64,000 nucleotides of DNA from Paenibacillus segetis. GTDB taxonomy: Bacteria > Bacillota > Bacilli > Paenibacillales > Paenibacillaceae. How positions within the stretch are numbered: the stretch's first letter is position 1; every line of letters begins with the position of its first letter. Below, piece by piece: positions 7,472 to 15,427 of the stretch. A model generated the notes under the pieces. It worked only from the letters and a program-made list of their open reading frames with translations, ran no database searches and had not been told where the DNA came from. The stretch spans positions 1,922,001-1,986,000 of the forward strand of contig NZ_BMFT01000001.1 of the NCBI RefSeq assembly GCF_014639155.1, in the 5' to 3' direction. A program made the translations under genes and the position numbers.

Positions 7472-9466
7472 TTATTCCGTTTTAAAGGCAAGTAACCGCA
7501 GGGCATTAAAGACAACCAATAAGGTGGATCCCTCATGTATCAATACTGCTGATCTAATCCCAGCAATACCGAATATAGTGGCAGGAATCAAGATGGCTGT
7601 GACCCCAAGGCTGACCCATAAGTTTTGCTTAATAATGATCTTGCTCTTACGACTAAGCCCAATCGCAAAGGGAAGGGTTCGTAATTGATCGGACATCAGG
7701 GCAATGTCTGCCGTTTCCAAAGCTACATCGGAACCGGCGGCGCCCATCGCAATCCCTACCGTACTTCTGGCCATGGCAGGTGCATCATTCACACCATCAC
7801 CGATCATCGCTACTTTTTGCTCACGCTGCTTAAGCTTTTGAATGGCTTCTACCTTATCCTCCGGAAGTAGACCGCCCCATGCATCGGTCAAACCGATCTT
7901 ATTGGCCACTGCATCGGCTACTTGCTGATTATCGCCAGTAATCATTATAATCTGTTTCATTCCTATGGACTTTAACTTGGAAATGACCTCTTTGGCATCA
8001 GTTTTAGGGGTATCCATCAGCCCAATTAGACCCAAAAACTCATTCCCTTTTCTAATGATCATCACGGTGTTACCCTCTTGCTCAAGCTTTTGTAAATCAG
8101 TTTCTATTTCTGCGGGAAGTGGTACCCTCAATTCATCTTCAAAAAGACCTCTGTTACCGATAACCACTTCTTCTCCCTTCCATTCTGCTTTAACACCCCG
8201 GCCTGTCACTGACTCTAACCGCCCCGCCCCTTCTGTCTCCACAGAACCCAGGCGTTCTTGCGCTCCTTTTACGACAGCGACCGCTAACGGATGATCACTT
8301 AACTTTTCGACTGCTGCGGCAACCAAGAGAAGCTCCTTGGAATCCGTATTCCCATAAGGAATGACTTCGGTCAGTTTTGGTTTGCCCTCTGTAAGCGTTC
8401 CTGTCTTATCAAAAGCAAGCGCAGTGAGTCCACCGAGTTCTTCAAGCGGTCCGCCGCCTTTAATGAGAACACCACCTTTGGCAGCTCTGGCAATTCCGCT
8501 AAGCACTGCACTAGGCGTGGAAATCGCAAGGGCACAAGGACTTGCAGCAACAAGAACTGCCATAGCTCTATAGAAGCTGTCTGAGAATGTTTCGTTCAGG
8601 ACAAGAAAGGCAAATAACAGCAATACCACTAGAACTAACACGCAGGGAACGAAGATCTTCTCGAATCTATTGGTAAATTGTTGGGTAGGTGATTTTAGCG
8701 ATTCTGATTCATTGACGAGTTTAATTAGTCTGGCTAATGTGGAATCATCAGCTTCTTTGATTACCTTCACTTCAAGAACACTGGTACCGTTGATCGTTCC
8801 GGAATAAACCTTATGTTCTGGAGGGATCTTAGAAAAATCATGATAGTCAGTAGAAGGATCGCTGACCTGGCGTTTGTCTACCGGGACACTCTCGCCTGTA
8901 ATCGGGGCTTGGTTGACACTGCTGTTTCCCCTGATTACAATACCGTCTGCTGAAATTGTGCTGTTCGGCTTAACAATGATGATGTCCCCTATGTATAATT
9001 CCTCAATCGGTATTTCTTCTGTATGATCTCCTCTTTTGACAATCGCTATTTTGGGAGCTACGTCCGCGAGCGCAGCAATAGATTTACGCGCTTTGTTCAT
9101 GGCATAGTGCTCCAGGGCATGTCCAAGACTGAAAAGGAATAATAACAAGGCACCTTCCGCCCACTCTCCGAGAAATCCGGCGCCAATGGCGGCCAAGAGC
9201 ATCAAAAAGTCGATTTCAAAATGTTTTTTACTTAGCGACTCCCATGCTTCCTTAGCTGTAAAGAAACCACCAAAGAAATAAGCTACTATATAAAAGGTTA
9301 AAGATAAATATTTAGGGTTTTGTAGAGTTAAGCCTAAGATGTAGCCAATTGCAAGTAATACCCCCGATATAATAGAAAAAATCAATTCGGTATGTGCACC
9401 AAACAACGAGTGATGATGATCATGGCTACTATTTTTTTGTGATGGTGTCTTTGTACGTTGCTGCAT
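7472..9466 (-). CDS. P1B-4 type metal ATPase, SPC class (PfeT/ZosA/CoaT-like)
   Basis: This 664-residue P-type ATPase lacks an HMA domain and starts with a short His-bearing tail (SHDHHHSLFGAH). The transmembrane metal motif is SPC (AASPCALAISTPSA) rather than CPC, and the last membrane segment carries HEGST. These two features define the P1B-4 group, whose members export Fe2+, Co2+ or related ions; Bacillus PfeT (formerly ZosA) is the best-known relative. TGES, DKTGTLT, an HP site (SDHPLAVA) and GDGVND are all intact. It is separated from cadA by 114 bases that include cadA's own promoter, so the two can be controlled separately. AAGGAGG lies before the ATG. No clear PerR or Fur box was found upstream, so the true substrate stays open between iron and cobalt. 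Confidence 0.85.
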   Translation of the reverse strand: MQQRTKTPSQKNSSHDHHHSLFGAHTELIFSIISGVLLAIGYILGLTLQNPKYLSLTFYIVAYFFGGFFTAKEAWESLSKKHFEIDFLMLLAAIGAGFLGEWAEGALLLFLFSLGHALEHYAMNKARKSIAALADVAPKIAIVKRGDHTEEIPIEELYIGDIIIVKPNSTISADGIVIRGNSSVNQAPITGESVPVDKRQVSDPSTDYHDFSKIPPEHKVYSGTINGTSVLEVKVIKEADDSTLARLIKLVNESESLKSPTQQFTNRFEKIFVPCVLVLVVLLLFAFLVLNETFSDSFYRAMAVLVAASPCALAISTPSAVLSGIARAAKGGVLIKGGGPLEELGGLTALAFDKTGTLTEGKPKLTEVIPYGNTDSKELLLVAAAVEKLSDHPLAVAVVKGAQERLGSVETEGAGRLESVTGRGVKAEWKGEEVVIGNRGLFEDELRVPLPAEIETDLQKLEQEGNTVMIIRKGNEFLGLIGLMDTPKTDAKEVISKLKSIGMKQIIMITGDNQQVADAVANKIGLTDAWGGLLPEDKVEAIQKLKQREQKVAMIGDGVNDAPAMARSTVGIAMGAAGSDVALETADIALMSDQLRTLPFAIGLSRKSKIIIKQNLWVSLGVTAILIPATIFGIAGIRSAVLIHEGSTLLVVFNALRLLAFKTE

Positions 9467-9548
9467 TTAGCGTTCCTCCTTGCAGAATCTATGATCATTC
9501 CGATTTTGAGTACTTCCATATGTTCTGCCCACTTCAACTCTAATATAC

Positions 9549-9577
9549 AATATATAACCATATCCCATGGTTCCCAA
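9549..9577 (-). promoter_or_regulatory. candidate promoter of the P1B-4 ATPase
   Basis: On the minus strand TTGGGA (complement of 9572-9577) and TATATT (complement of 9549-9554) are 17 bases apart, about 83 bases before the start codon. The -35 match is poor. Confidence 0.3.
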
Positions 9578-9611
9578 AAGCAACGATAACATGCAGCAAA
9601 CAACCGAATTA

Positions 9612-9648
9612 TACGAAAAAAGGAGTAGCGATAAACGCCTACTCCTTT
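9612..9648 (-). terminator. second of two tandem terminators
   Basis: AAAGGAGTAG (9619-9628) pairs with CTACTCCTTT (9639-9648), and the minus strand continues with TTTTTT. It lies just beyond the aldo/keto reductase terminator and ahead of the ATPase promoter, so it probably insulates the ATPase gene. Confidence 0.75.
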
Positions 9649-9670
9649 CTGTTAGCCCAGATACCAATTA

Positions 9671-9711
9671 TAAAAACAGCCAAGGCTTCTTTAATAAAGC
9701 GCTTGGCTGTT
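9671..9711 (-). terminator. terminator of the aldo/keto reductase gene
   Basis: AACAGCCAAG (9675-9684) pairs with CTTGGCTGTT (9702-9711) with an inner GCTT/AAGC, and the minus strand then reads TTTTTAT. It lies 17 bases after the reductase stop codon. Confidence 0.85.
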
Positions 9712-9727
9712 ACTGCTTATCTCTATA

Positions 9728-10570
9728 TTAAAAATCAAAATTATCAGGGTCTGGACCTACACGGTGATTTTGATTCAATTCATCAATTTGTTTCATATCT
9801 TCTTCTGTTAGAGCAAAGTTAAAGATAGAGGAATTTTCGACAATACGATGTTCTTTGGTTGATTTTGGAATCGTAATCATGCCATGCTGTACATCCCAGC
9901 GTAAAATTACTTGGGCTACAGATTTATTATACTTCGCGGCAATTGTGCTCAAAACTTCGTTATTTAATAACTCACCTTGCATTAATGGAGACCAAGCTTC
10001 CATTTGGATGCCATGCTCTTTACAAAATGCTTGAAGCTCTTTTTGAGTTAAACGTGGGTGACATTCCACCTGGATGATCACCGGTTTAATTTCTGCGTCT
10101 TTCATTAAGTCTTCAAGATGGTGAATTTGGAAATTACTTACCCCGATCGCTTTAACTCGTCCTTCTTTATAAAGGGTTTCAAGTGCACGCCAAGCTTCTT
10201 TGTATTTTCCTTCAACAGGCCAGTGAATAAGATAAAGATCCAGATACTCTAGCCCAAGTTTCTTGAGGCTTGTTTCATATGCTGCGATAGTCGATTCATA
10301 TCCTAAATCAGCATTCCATACTTTTGAAGTGACAAATAAATCTTCTCGTGAAATACCTGCAGCTTGCAGTCCTTCACGGATACCTTGCCCTACCCCTTCT
10401 TCATTTCCGTAAATCGCTGCTGTATCGATACTACGGTAACCATGCTTGATAGCAAATTTAACGGCATTAACTAATTCCGGACCCTCTTCTACTTTAAATA
10501 CTCCGAGGCCAAATCCCGGCATTTTCACACCATTGTGTAGAGTTACTGTATCCTGCAAATTGTTTATCAT
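9728..10570 (-). CDS. aldo/keto reductase (YvgN-like glyoxal/methylglyoxal reductase family)
   Basis: This 280-residue NADPH-dependent (beta/alpha)8-barrel reductase acts on small aldehydes and ketones in the cytoplasm. The catalytic tetrad is present: Asp and Tyr in [11 protein letters not shown], Lys in VTSKVWN, His in YLIHWP. The cofactor-binding tail [13 protein letters not shown] is typical of the AKR5 group that includes Bacillus YvgN. It is transcribed away from a palindrome-rich intergenic region shared with a decayed HxlR-family regulator and an SDR gene. HxlR regulators often control aldehyde- or quinone-responsive genes, so a carbonyl-stress role is plausible. The start ATG has a GGAGG-type site (AGGAGGAGT). 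Confidence 0.88.
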   Translation of the reverse strand: MINNLQDTVTLHNGVKMPGFGLGVFKVEEGPELVNAVKFAIKHGYRSIDTAAIYGNEEGVGQGIREGLQAAGISREDLFVTSKVWNADLGYESTIAAYETSLKKLGLEYLDLYLIHWPVEGKYKEAWRALETLYKEGRVKAIGVSNFQIHHLEDLMKDAEIKPVIIQVECHPRLTQKELQAFCKEHGIQMEAWSPLMQGELLNNEVLSTIAAKYNKSVAQVILRWDVQHGMITIPKSTKEHRIVENSSIFNFALTEEDMKQIDELNQNHRVGPDPDNFDF

Positions 10571-10678
10571 TAAAAACTCCTCCTAATTAAAGTGTTCTAC
10601 CCGAATAAATTAAACATGTTAAATATTTTGTCTAACCTTGTCGGCACAGCTATATTATGTTCTAGAACCAACCAAAAC

Positions 10679-10834
10679 AAAAGTACGTACTTTTTTGTAC
10701 TATAGGCACTTCAAAGTGCCTTTTGTCTACTAACACCCCCTTCTATTTTTAATCATCCTAATTCATCTAGATTTCTATATTTACTAGAATAATAGGCACC
10801 TAAAAGTACCTATATACCTTAAAAGTACGTACTT
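10679..10834. promoter_or_regulatory. cluster of four palindromes, probable HxlR-type operators
   Basis: Four inverted repeats fall within 156 bases upstream of the reductase: AAAAGTACGTACTTTT (10679-10694), AGGCACTT-CA-AAGTGCCT (10704-10721), ATAGGCAC-N6-GTACCTAT (10792-10813) and a second AAGTACGTACTT (10823-10834). They share GTAC or GGCAC half-sites. A truncated HxlR regulator gene lies just downstream, which makes it a reasonable former binder. The intact regulator may now be elsewhere. Confidence 0.5.
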
Positions 10835-11020
10835 ATCAGAACAATTTAATGGGATTATAATTGCGATCATGAAGTTGATGGTAGTTAAGGTAGTTAACAT
10901 CATTAATTCAGATTAATTAAACTTTAGAAGGAGTCATGAATCAAAGGCATAACAAATCAGCAACAAAGTCAGGTATCTAAATACTTGGCTTGCTTATAAA
11001 GTAATGAAGGTAAAATTCAC

Positions 11021-11200
11021 ATGTTTGAGTATCATCAAACTTATCAAACAAGCTTCAATGAAGGCGAATTAACACTTAGTCTCCATATTCCATTAGAAAA
11101 TTATCAAATGGGAACACCAATGATTGCTCGCCAAGAGGTCAATCATGAACTAGGAGTATATGGATTGTCGCATTTCCCACCACAAGATATCCGTGTGTAA
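11021..11200 (+). pseudogene. N-terminal remnant, possibly an LLM-class flavin oxidoreductase
   Basis: A 59-codon frame begins MFEYHQTYQTSFNEGELTLS and ends abruptly at a TAA. FNEGELTLSLHIPLENY resembles the first strand of a family of luciferase-like (LLM) flavin-dependent oxidoreductases, but the second half does not match well and no ribosome site is clear. It lies between operators and a truncated HxlR gene, in a stretch that looks internally deleted. Identity is tentative. Confidence 0.35.
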
Positions 11201-11241
11201 AGAACTTGAATCAACTTATGATTCTAAGAGAGGAATTTAAT

Positions 11242-11412
11242 ATGATTAAATATAATATTCCTGTAGAAGCAGCCTTAGAGGTCATTGCTGGAAAGTGGAA
11301 GGTTGTTATTCTCTGTTATTTAACGAAGAAAACAAGACGTACTGGGGAGTTAGAACGCTTGATGCCGGAACTAGAAATTAGATTCTCTGAAAAGAATCTT
11401 ATAATCAAATAA
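11242..11412 (+). pseudogene. truncated HxlR-family transcriptional regulator
   Basis: A frame starting MIKYNIPVEAALEVIAGKWK is a standard HxlR-family N-terminus (VEAALEVIAGKWKVVILCYL, then RTGELERLMP). After about 45 residues the match stops and the frame ends at residue 56, where the recognition helix and the wing of the 100-120-residue family should follow. GAGAGGAAT precedes the ATG. The expected C-terminal half is not seen in the next frames, so a deletion rather than a single frameshift is likely. It lies 63 bases upstream of an SDR gene it may once have regulated. Confidence 0.75.
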
Positions 11413-11475
11413 TTAAACCTTGGAAATAGTAACTTATAGTTACTTACTCATATTTAAATTCTGGGAGGATCACAC

Positions 11476-12270
11476 ATGCAACTTCATTTAAAAGGAAAAA
11501 CAGCGCTTGTTACGGGGTCAACAGCCGGAATCGGAAAAGCGATCGCCGCATCATTAGCGGCAGAAGGTGTTAACGTACTTATTAATGGCCGTCACAAAGA
11601 TAAAGTGATGAGCACGATCAAGGAGATTCAAGACCAGCATGCTGGCGCTAAACTCAAAGCTGCAGTCGCGGATCTAGGAACAGAGCAAGGATGTCAACAG
11701 GTGATTGAACATTTCCCTGACATTGATATTTTGATTAATAACCTCGGTATATTCAAACCAGCCGAATTTTTCGATATTCCGGATGAAGATTGGTTTAGAT
11801 TCTTCGAGACGAACATTATGAGTGGTGTTCGTCTCTCCCGTCATTACCTGAACCGAATGATTCAGATTAATGAAGGACGAGTTATCTTTATTGCTAGCGA
11901 GGCGGCCATCATGCCTTCGCAAGAAATGGCTCATTATAGTGCAACCAAAACGATGCAGCTCTCAGTTTCCCGCAGTTTAGCCGAACTGGCTCATGGAACG
12001 AAAGTAACGGTCAACACTGTTATGCCTGGTTCCACGTATACTGAAGGAGTGGAGTCGATGCTAAATACGCTTTATCCTAATGAAAACTTGACAGTAGAAG
12101 AAGCTGAGAAACGATTTATGTATGAGAATCGGCCAACATCTATCATTCAAAGGTTTATACGGCCAGAAGAAATAGCCAATTTTGTTACCTTCTTAAGTAG
12201 CCCTCTCTCCTCGGCCATTAATGGTTCTGCCTTGCGGATTGACGGAGGACTAGTACGCAGCGTATTTTAA
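11476..12270 (+). CDS. short-chain dehydrogenase/reductase (SDR)
   Basis: This 264-residue classical SDR is a cytoplasmic NAD(P)-dependent oxidoreductase. It has the cofactor motif TGSTAGIG, an NNLG motif (in place of NNAG), the active-site Ser in FIASEAA, and the YSATK catalytic Tyr-Lys pair, with a C-terminal IDGGLVRSVF tail close to other SDRs of the FabG-like group. GGGAGG precedes the ATG. The substrate is unknown. It follows the truncated HxlR gene and ends at a strong terminator. An aldehyde or quinone-detoxifying role fits the neighbourhood but is an inference. Confidence 0.88.
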   Translation: MQLHLKGKTALVTGSTAGIGKAIAASLAAEGVNVLINGRHKDKVMSTIKEIQDQHAGAKLKAAVADLGTEQGCQQVIEHFPDIDILINNLGIFKPAEFFDIPDEDWFRFFETNIMSGVRLSRHYLNRMIQINEGRVIFIASEAAIMPSQEMAHYSATKTMQLSVSRSLAELAHGTKVTVNTVMPGSTYTEGVESMLNTLYPNENLTVEEAEKRFMYENRPTSIIQRFIRPEEIANFVTFLSSPLSSAINGSALRIDGGLVRSVF

Positions 12271-12281
12271 GATTCGTTAAT

Positions 12282-12320
12282 AAAAATGGATTGAGGAAAT
12301 TCCTCAATCCATTTTTGTTT
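12282..12320 (+). terminator. bidirectional terminator between SDR and bceB
   Basis: AAAAATGGATTGAGGAA pairs with TTCCTCAATCCATTTTT, with a T-rich run on both strands. It ends the SDR gene and can also serve the convergent bceB gene, whose stop is at 12395. Confidence 0.85.
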
Positions 12321-12394
12321 TCAGGAAAAGTTGAATTCTCCTTCATGCATGATGAGTAATTTTGAGTTTTATTCTTTCAAGTACATTAAACTCT

Positions 12395-14344
12395 TTATAC
12401 CATTATTTTCTGCAAAGCTGTTACATAACGCGATCTCGCAATGATAAAGTAGACGGTCTGGGCGACCAGAAAAGCCAGCGCTACGGTAAGAGTAGCCGTA
12501 TTGACATAAGAGACCTTCATATATCCCAGCACAGGTTTCAAAACCACAAGCGTTTGTATCGTGGATATCGGAATCGGAATATAAAAGATAAAAGCAATTT
12601 GCTTCGTAGCCGCCGCGCTCATTTCTCTGCTGCTTAACCCGATCTTGGAAAGTGCATGGTACGTTCGGCTGTCGGCGGATAGCTCAGTATGAAGCTTGAA
12701 GTACAAAAAGCTTGCCGTCGAAATCGAGAAGATCAAGGCGATAAAAATCCCGATAAAGCTGAACACTGACGTCGTATTTTTCGTGCTCCAGTATTTGTCG
12801 GAACGAACCGTCAAAAAATTAGCACAATTTGGACAGCCTGGAACGCTGCCCCGGGCCTTGTCCATTTGCTTCTGATTCCACGCGTACAGTTCTGTGCCGA
12901 TCTGTGATTGCTCGTCTTGCTGTGAGGGAGGCTTAGTCCAGGAAGGTACATAATAGAGATACTTTGGTCTGGTAGGGAATTCAGCTGCTGTTAATTGGGT
13001 AAAGAAAGCATCTTCAACAATGAGCATAACCCCTGCATTACTAACACCGCCCATCTGGGGTATGCTGATTTCCTGCAATATTGTAATGCTGGACTCGGTT
13101 CCCTCAAACTTTAATAGTTGCCTTGGTAAACGTTTTGAACCTGGATAAACTGCCACAGCCGTTTGCTTCGATAGATTCTCTAGTGGCGGTAACTCCAACA
13201 AAATTGCCAGTTCTTTAAACTGACTTGCCCGAACAAACTCTACATCGCTCCCAGTTGTTGGGTCGTGGGCATAATTCTGCAGCTCGGCGAGAATAGTGTC
13301 TATCCGATACCGCTCAAAAGCGATGCCCGTCTCCTGCAAAGACTGCTCAATAGTCGCCAGCTCCGCATCAATATGCTCTGGCTGATATACGTCATAGCTT
13401 AAAGCAAATTTATTGTTCATAAACTGCTGCTTGTTGTCTTGATCAACGGCGAGTACAAAGCCTGCGCTTATGCAAGCGATCGAAGAAACAACCGTCACCA
13501 GAAACAGCATTCTGGCATTATCCTTAAGCTTATAGCAGATCTCGGAAATCCACAGCAAATTAGTGCCGCGCCATACACGCTTTCGATTTCGTTTGAGCAC
13601 ACGAATGATGAGAATTGACAGCTGCGAGTAAAAGAAATAGGTGCCGGAAATGCCGGACAAAGCGGCGATACTCAGAACTTTCGGAGATAGAGTGTCTTTG
13701 CCAAGGACCACAAAACTAATAGTCAGCAAAATCGTGCCCAATATGGAAAGCCAAATCGAAGCTTTTGGCTCCCGCTTCGGCCTGCTGTTTCCCTTCAAAA
13801 GCTCCAGCACCCGGTTTTTGCGAATAAATAGCAGCGTAAATAGCGATATCGCCATAAATAAAGCAACAAAGCAGCTCGCCGTCAGTACAATTGCCTTCAC
13901 TGGCCAATAAAAGTCCAGCTCGCTAATATCGATCATTTTTGTACTGAACAACAAAAACAGCTTGGACAATAGCAGCCCGCCTGCGATTCCAGTGACGATG
14001 GAAACTGTACCGATGATCATATTTTCCAAAAAAATCAGGCCATTAATTTGTCCTGCCTGTGCGCCCAGCATCATTAAAATCCCAAACTCTTTATTGCGGG
14101 ACTTCAAAAAAGCGCTGATCGAGTAGAGCACAAAAAAGATCGCAAAAATAAACACCACGTATGCGGCAACCTGCATGCAGATTAATGTCATTACGCCCAT
14201 CGGCGCCTGCCGAATCTCAGGATGATAAATGAAGACGGCAAACGTAAAAAAAATCATCACCATAAATGCGCTGCTTAATAGATAAGCCATGTAAGCACGG
14301 CCGTTTCTTCTGACATTATTAAACGCGAACTGAGGAAAATTCAT
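12395..14344 (-). CDS. bceB: BceB-type ABC transporter permease (FtsX family)
   Basis: This 649-residue permease is the membrane part of an antimicrobial-peptide detoxification transporter. It opens with NFPQFAFNNVRRNGRAY, the typical start of BceB/PsdB proteins. About ten membrane helices follow, split by a large extracellular region at residues about 300-510 that contains CPNC. The loop senses or binds peptide complexes in the family, and the FtsX-like helices after SRNKEFGILMMLG couple to the ATPase. Its start overlaps the 3' end of bceA by 26 bases, so the two are translated together. The two-component pair upstream completes a Bce module. Confidence 0.9.
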   Translation of the reverse strand: MNFPQFAFNNVRRNGRAYMAYLLSSAFMVMIFFTFAVFIYHPEIRQAPMGVMTLICMQVAAYVVFIFAIFFVLYSISAFLKSRNKEFGILMMLGAQAGQINGLIFLENMIIGTVSIVTGIAGGLLLSKLFLLFSTKMIDISELDFYWPVKAIVLTASCFVALFMAISLFTLLFIRKNRVLELLKGNSRPKREPKASIWLSILGTILLTISFVVLGKDTLSPKVLSIAALSGISGTYFFYSQLSILIIRVLKRNRKRVWRGTNLLWISEICYKLKDNARMLFLVTVVSSIACISAGFVLAVDQDNKQQFMNNKFALSYDVYQPEHIDAELATIEQSLQETGIAFERYRIDTILAELQNYAHDPTTGSDVEFVRASQFKELAILLELPPLENLSKQTAVAVYPGSKRLPRQLLKFEGTESSITILQEISIPQMGGVSNAGVMLIVEDAFFTQLTAAEFPTRPKYLYYVPSWTKPPSQQDEQSQIGTELYAWNQKQMDKARGSVPGCPNCANFLTVRSDKYWSTKNTTSVFSFIGIFIALIFSISTASFLYFKLHTELSADSRTYHALSKIGLSSREMSAAATKQIAFIFYIPIPISTIQTLVVLKPVLGYMKVSYVNTATLTVALAFLVAQTVYFIIARSRYVTALQKIMV

Positions 14345-15089
14345 TCATATTCCCTCCCCAGAAAGACAGAGTATCGATGATTTTCTGGAAAAAGGTTTGA
14401 CGATTCTCCCCACGGTGAATTTCCGCAGCCAAACGCCCATCCTTAATAAACACAATCCGATGACAGTAGCTGGCTGCGAACGGGTCATGAGTGACCAGCA
14501 TCAGCGTAGTGCCCTGCTGTTCATTGATGTCGGCCAGCGATTCCATGACAACTTTCGAAGAGGTTGAATCCAGCGCTCCTGTGGGCTCGTCTGCGAGCAG
14601 CAACGATGGGGTCGCGATCACCGCCCTGGCTATGGCAGTCCGCTGGCGCTGCCCACCAGATATTTCATATGTCCGTTTGTTTAATATCGATGTAATGTTC
14701 AAACGCTCGGCAATTTGTCCCAATCTCTCTTCCATCTCCGACAGGCGATAGTTGTCCAGCGTCAGCGGAAGAACAATATTTTCTGCGACAGTAAGGGTGT
14801 CCATCAGATTAAAATCCTGGAATACAAAGCCAAGCTGCCGACGACGAAATAATGCCAGTTCCTTTGTTCTTAACTGAAAAGGATTGCTACCGTTAATTAG
14901 CACCTCGCCGGAGCTGGGCTCATCAATCGTGGAAACCATATGAAGTAGTGTTGTTTTTCCGCTGCCTGACGGTCCCATGATACCTACAAACTCTCCTTGC
15001 TCGATGGTCAGATGTATATCCGTTAATGCATGTGTCACGACTTTTCCAGGATATACTTTATTAAGAGCTTTCACTTGCAAAATGCTCAT
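14319..15089 (-). CDS. bceA: BceA-type ABC transporter ATP-binding protein
   Basis: This 256-residue ATPase drives the Bce-type transporter. It has Walker A GPSGSGKTT, Q-loop FQDFNLMDTL, signature SGGQRQR, Walker B LLLADEPTGALD and an H-loop VTHD. The ATG at 15089 is chosen because AAAGGAAT lies just before it; a frame extension of ten codons has no proper site. It is followed by bceB with overlap and preceded, after 338 bases, by the histidine-kinase gene. That gap holds a candidate BceR operator, so the transporter is probably induced by the neighbouring regulator. Confidence 0.92.
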   Translation of the reverse strand: MSILQVKALNKVYPGKVVTHALTDIHLTIEQGEFVGIMGPSGSGKTTLLHMVSTIDEPSSGEVLINGSNPFQLRTKELALFRRRQLGFVFQDFNLMDTLTVAENIVLPLTLDNYRLSEMEERLGQIAERLNITSILNKRTYEISGGQRQRTAIARAVIATPSLLLADEPTGALDSTSSKVVMESLADINEQQGTTLMLVTHDPFAASYCHRIVFIKDGRLAAEIHRGENRQTFFQKIIDTLSFWGGNMNEFSSVRV

Positions 15090-15173
15090 GCTTTCATTCC
15101 TTTCAAAGATACGGGTCATGGTTTTTTTCTCTATTAATGTACCTTATTAGCGGAGTGGAAACTATCGATTTAC

Positions 15174-15201
15174 CTTAACTATAGCTTACATCACAGTTAA
15201 G
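15174..15201. promoter_or_regulatory. inverted repeat upstream of bceA, candidate BceR site
   Basis: CTTAACT (15174-15180) and AGTTAAG (15195-15201) form a perfect 7-base inverted repeat with a 14-base spacer, 85-112 bases before the bceA start. A TGTAA half-site lies inside it on the minus strand. Bce-type response regulators bind such inverted repeats, but the match to a known box is only partial. Confidence 0.4.
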
Positions 15202-15266
15202 TTTATGTTCGTCTTTATGTTCGGTGGTCTGCTCAAATACATTACGTTCTCGTTCTACTAATCAGA

Positions 15267-15316
15267 CAGGAAAAGAAGTGCAGGTACAATCAAAGCTTCC
15301 TGCACTTCTTTTCCTG
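15267..15316. repeat. perfect 18-base inverted repeat between bceS and bceA
   Basis: CAGGAAAAGAAGTGCAGG (15267-15284) and its exact complement (15299-15316) flank a 14-base loop. No T run follows on either strand, so it is not an ordinary terminator. It lies downstream of the bceS terminator and upstream of the bceA promoter region. Confidence 0.7.
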
Positions 15317-15351
15317 CCATGTGACGGTCGGGTAATCTTCTTAAACCTAAT

Positions 15352-15371
15352 AAAAGGGGGTTCACCCCTTA
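15352..15371 (-). terminator. terminator of bceRS
   Basis: AAGGGG (15354-15359) and CCCCTT (15365-15370) form a short GC-rich stem; the minus strand continues TTTTATT. It lies 57 bases past the kinase stop codon. Confidence 0.65.
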
Positions 15372-15427
15372 ATTGTTCCTGTCAGGATTTCTTTCATAAA
15401 ATATGTCGCAAAAAACTATGTACGATG

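Noticed and set aside
9467-9600. Possible PerR, Fur or second CadC-type box before the P1B-4 ATPase
   Set aside because: Only short partial matches (such as ATGATCAT) were found, with no proper inverted repeat of the required length.
9467-9667. 66-codon minus-strand frame before the P1B-4 ATPase, and an overlapping 73-codon frame
   Set aside because: They cross a terminator hairpin and the candidate promoter, have no good ribosome site, and do not resemble a known leader peptide.
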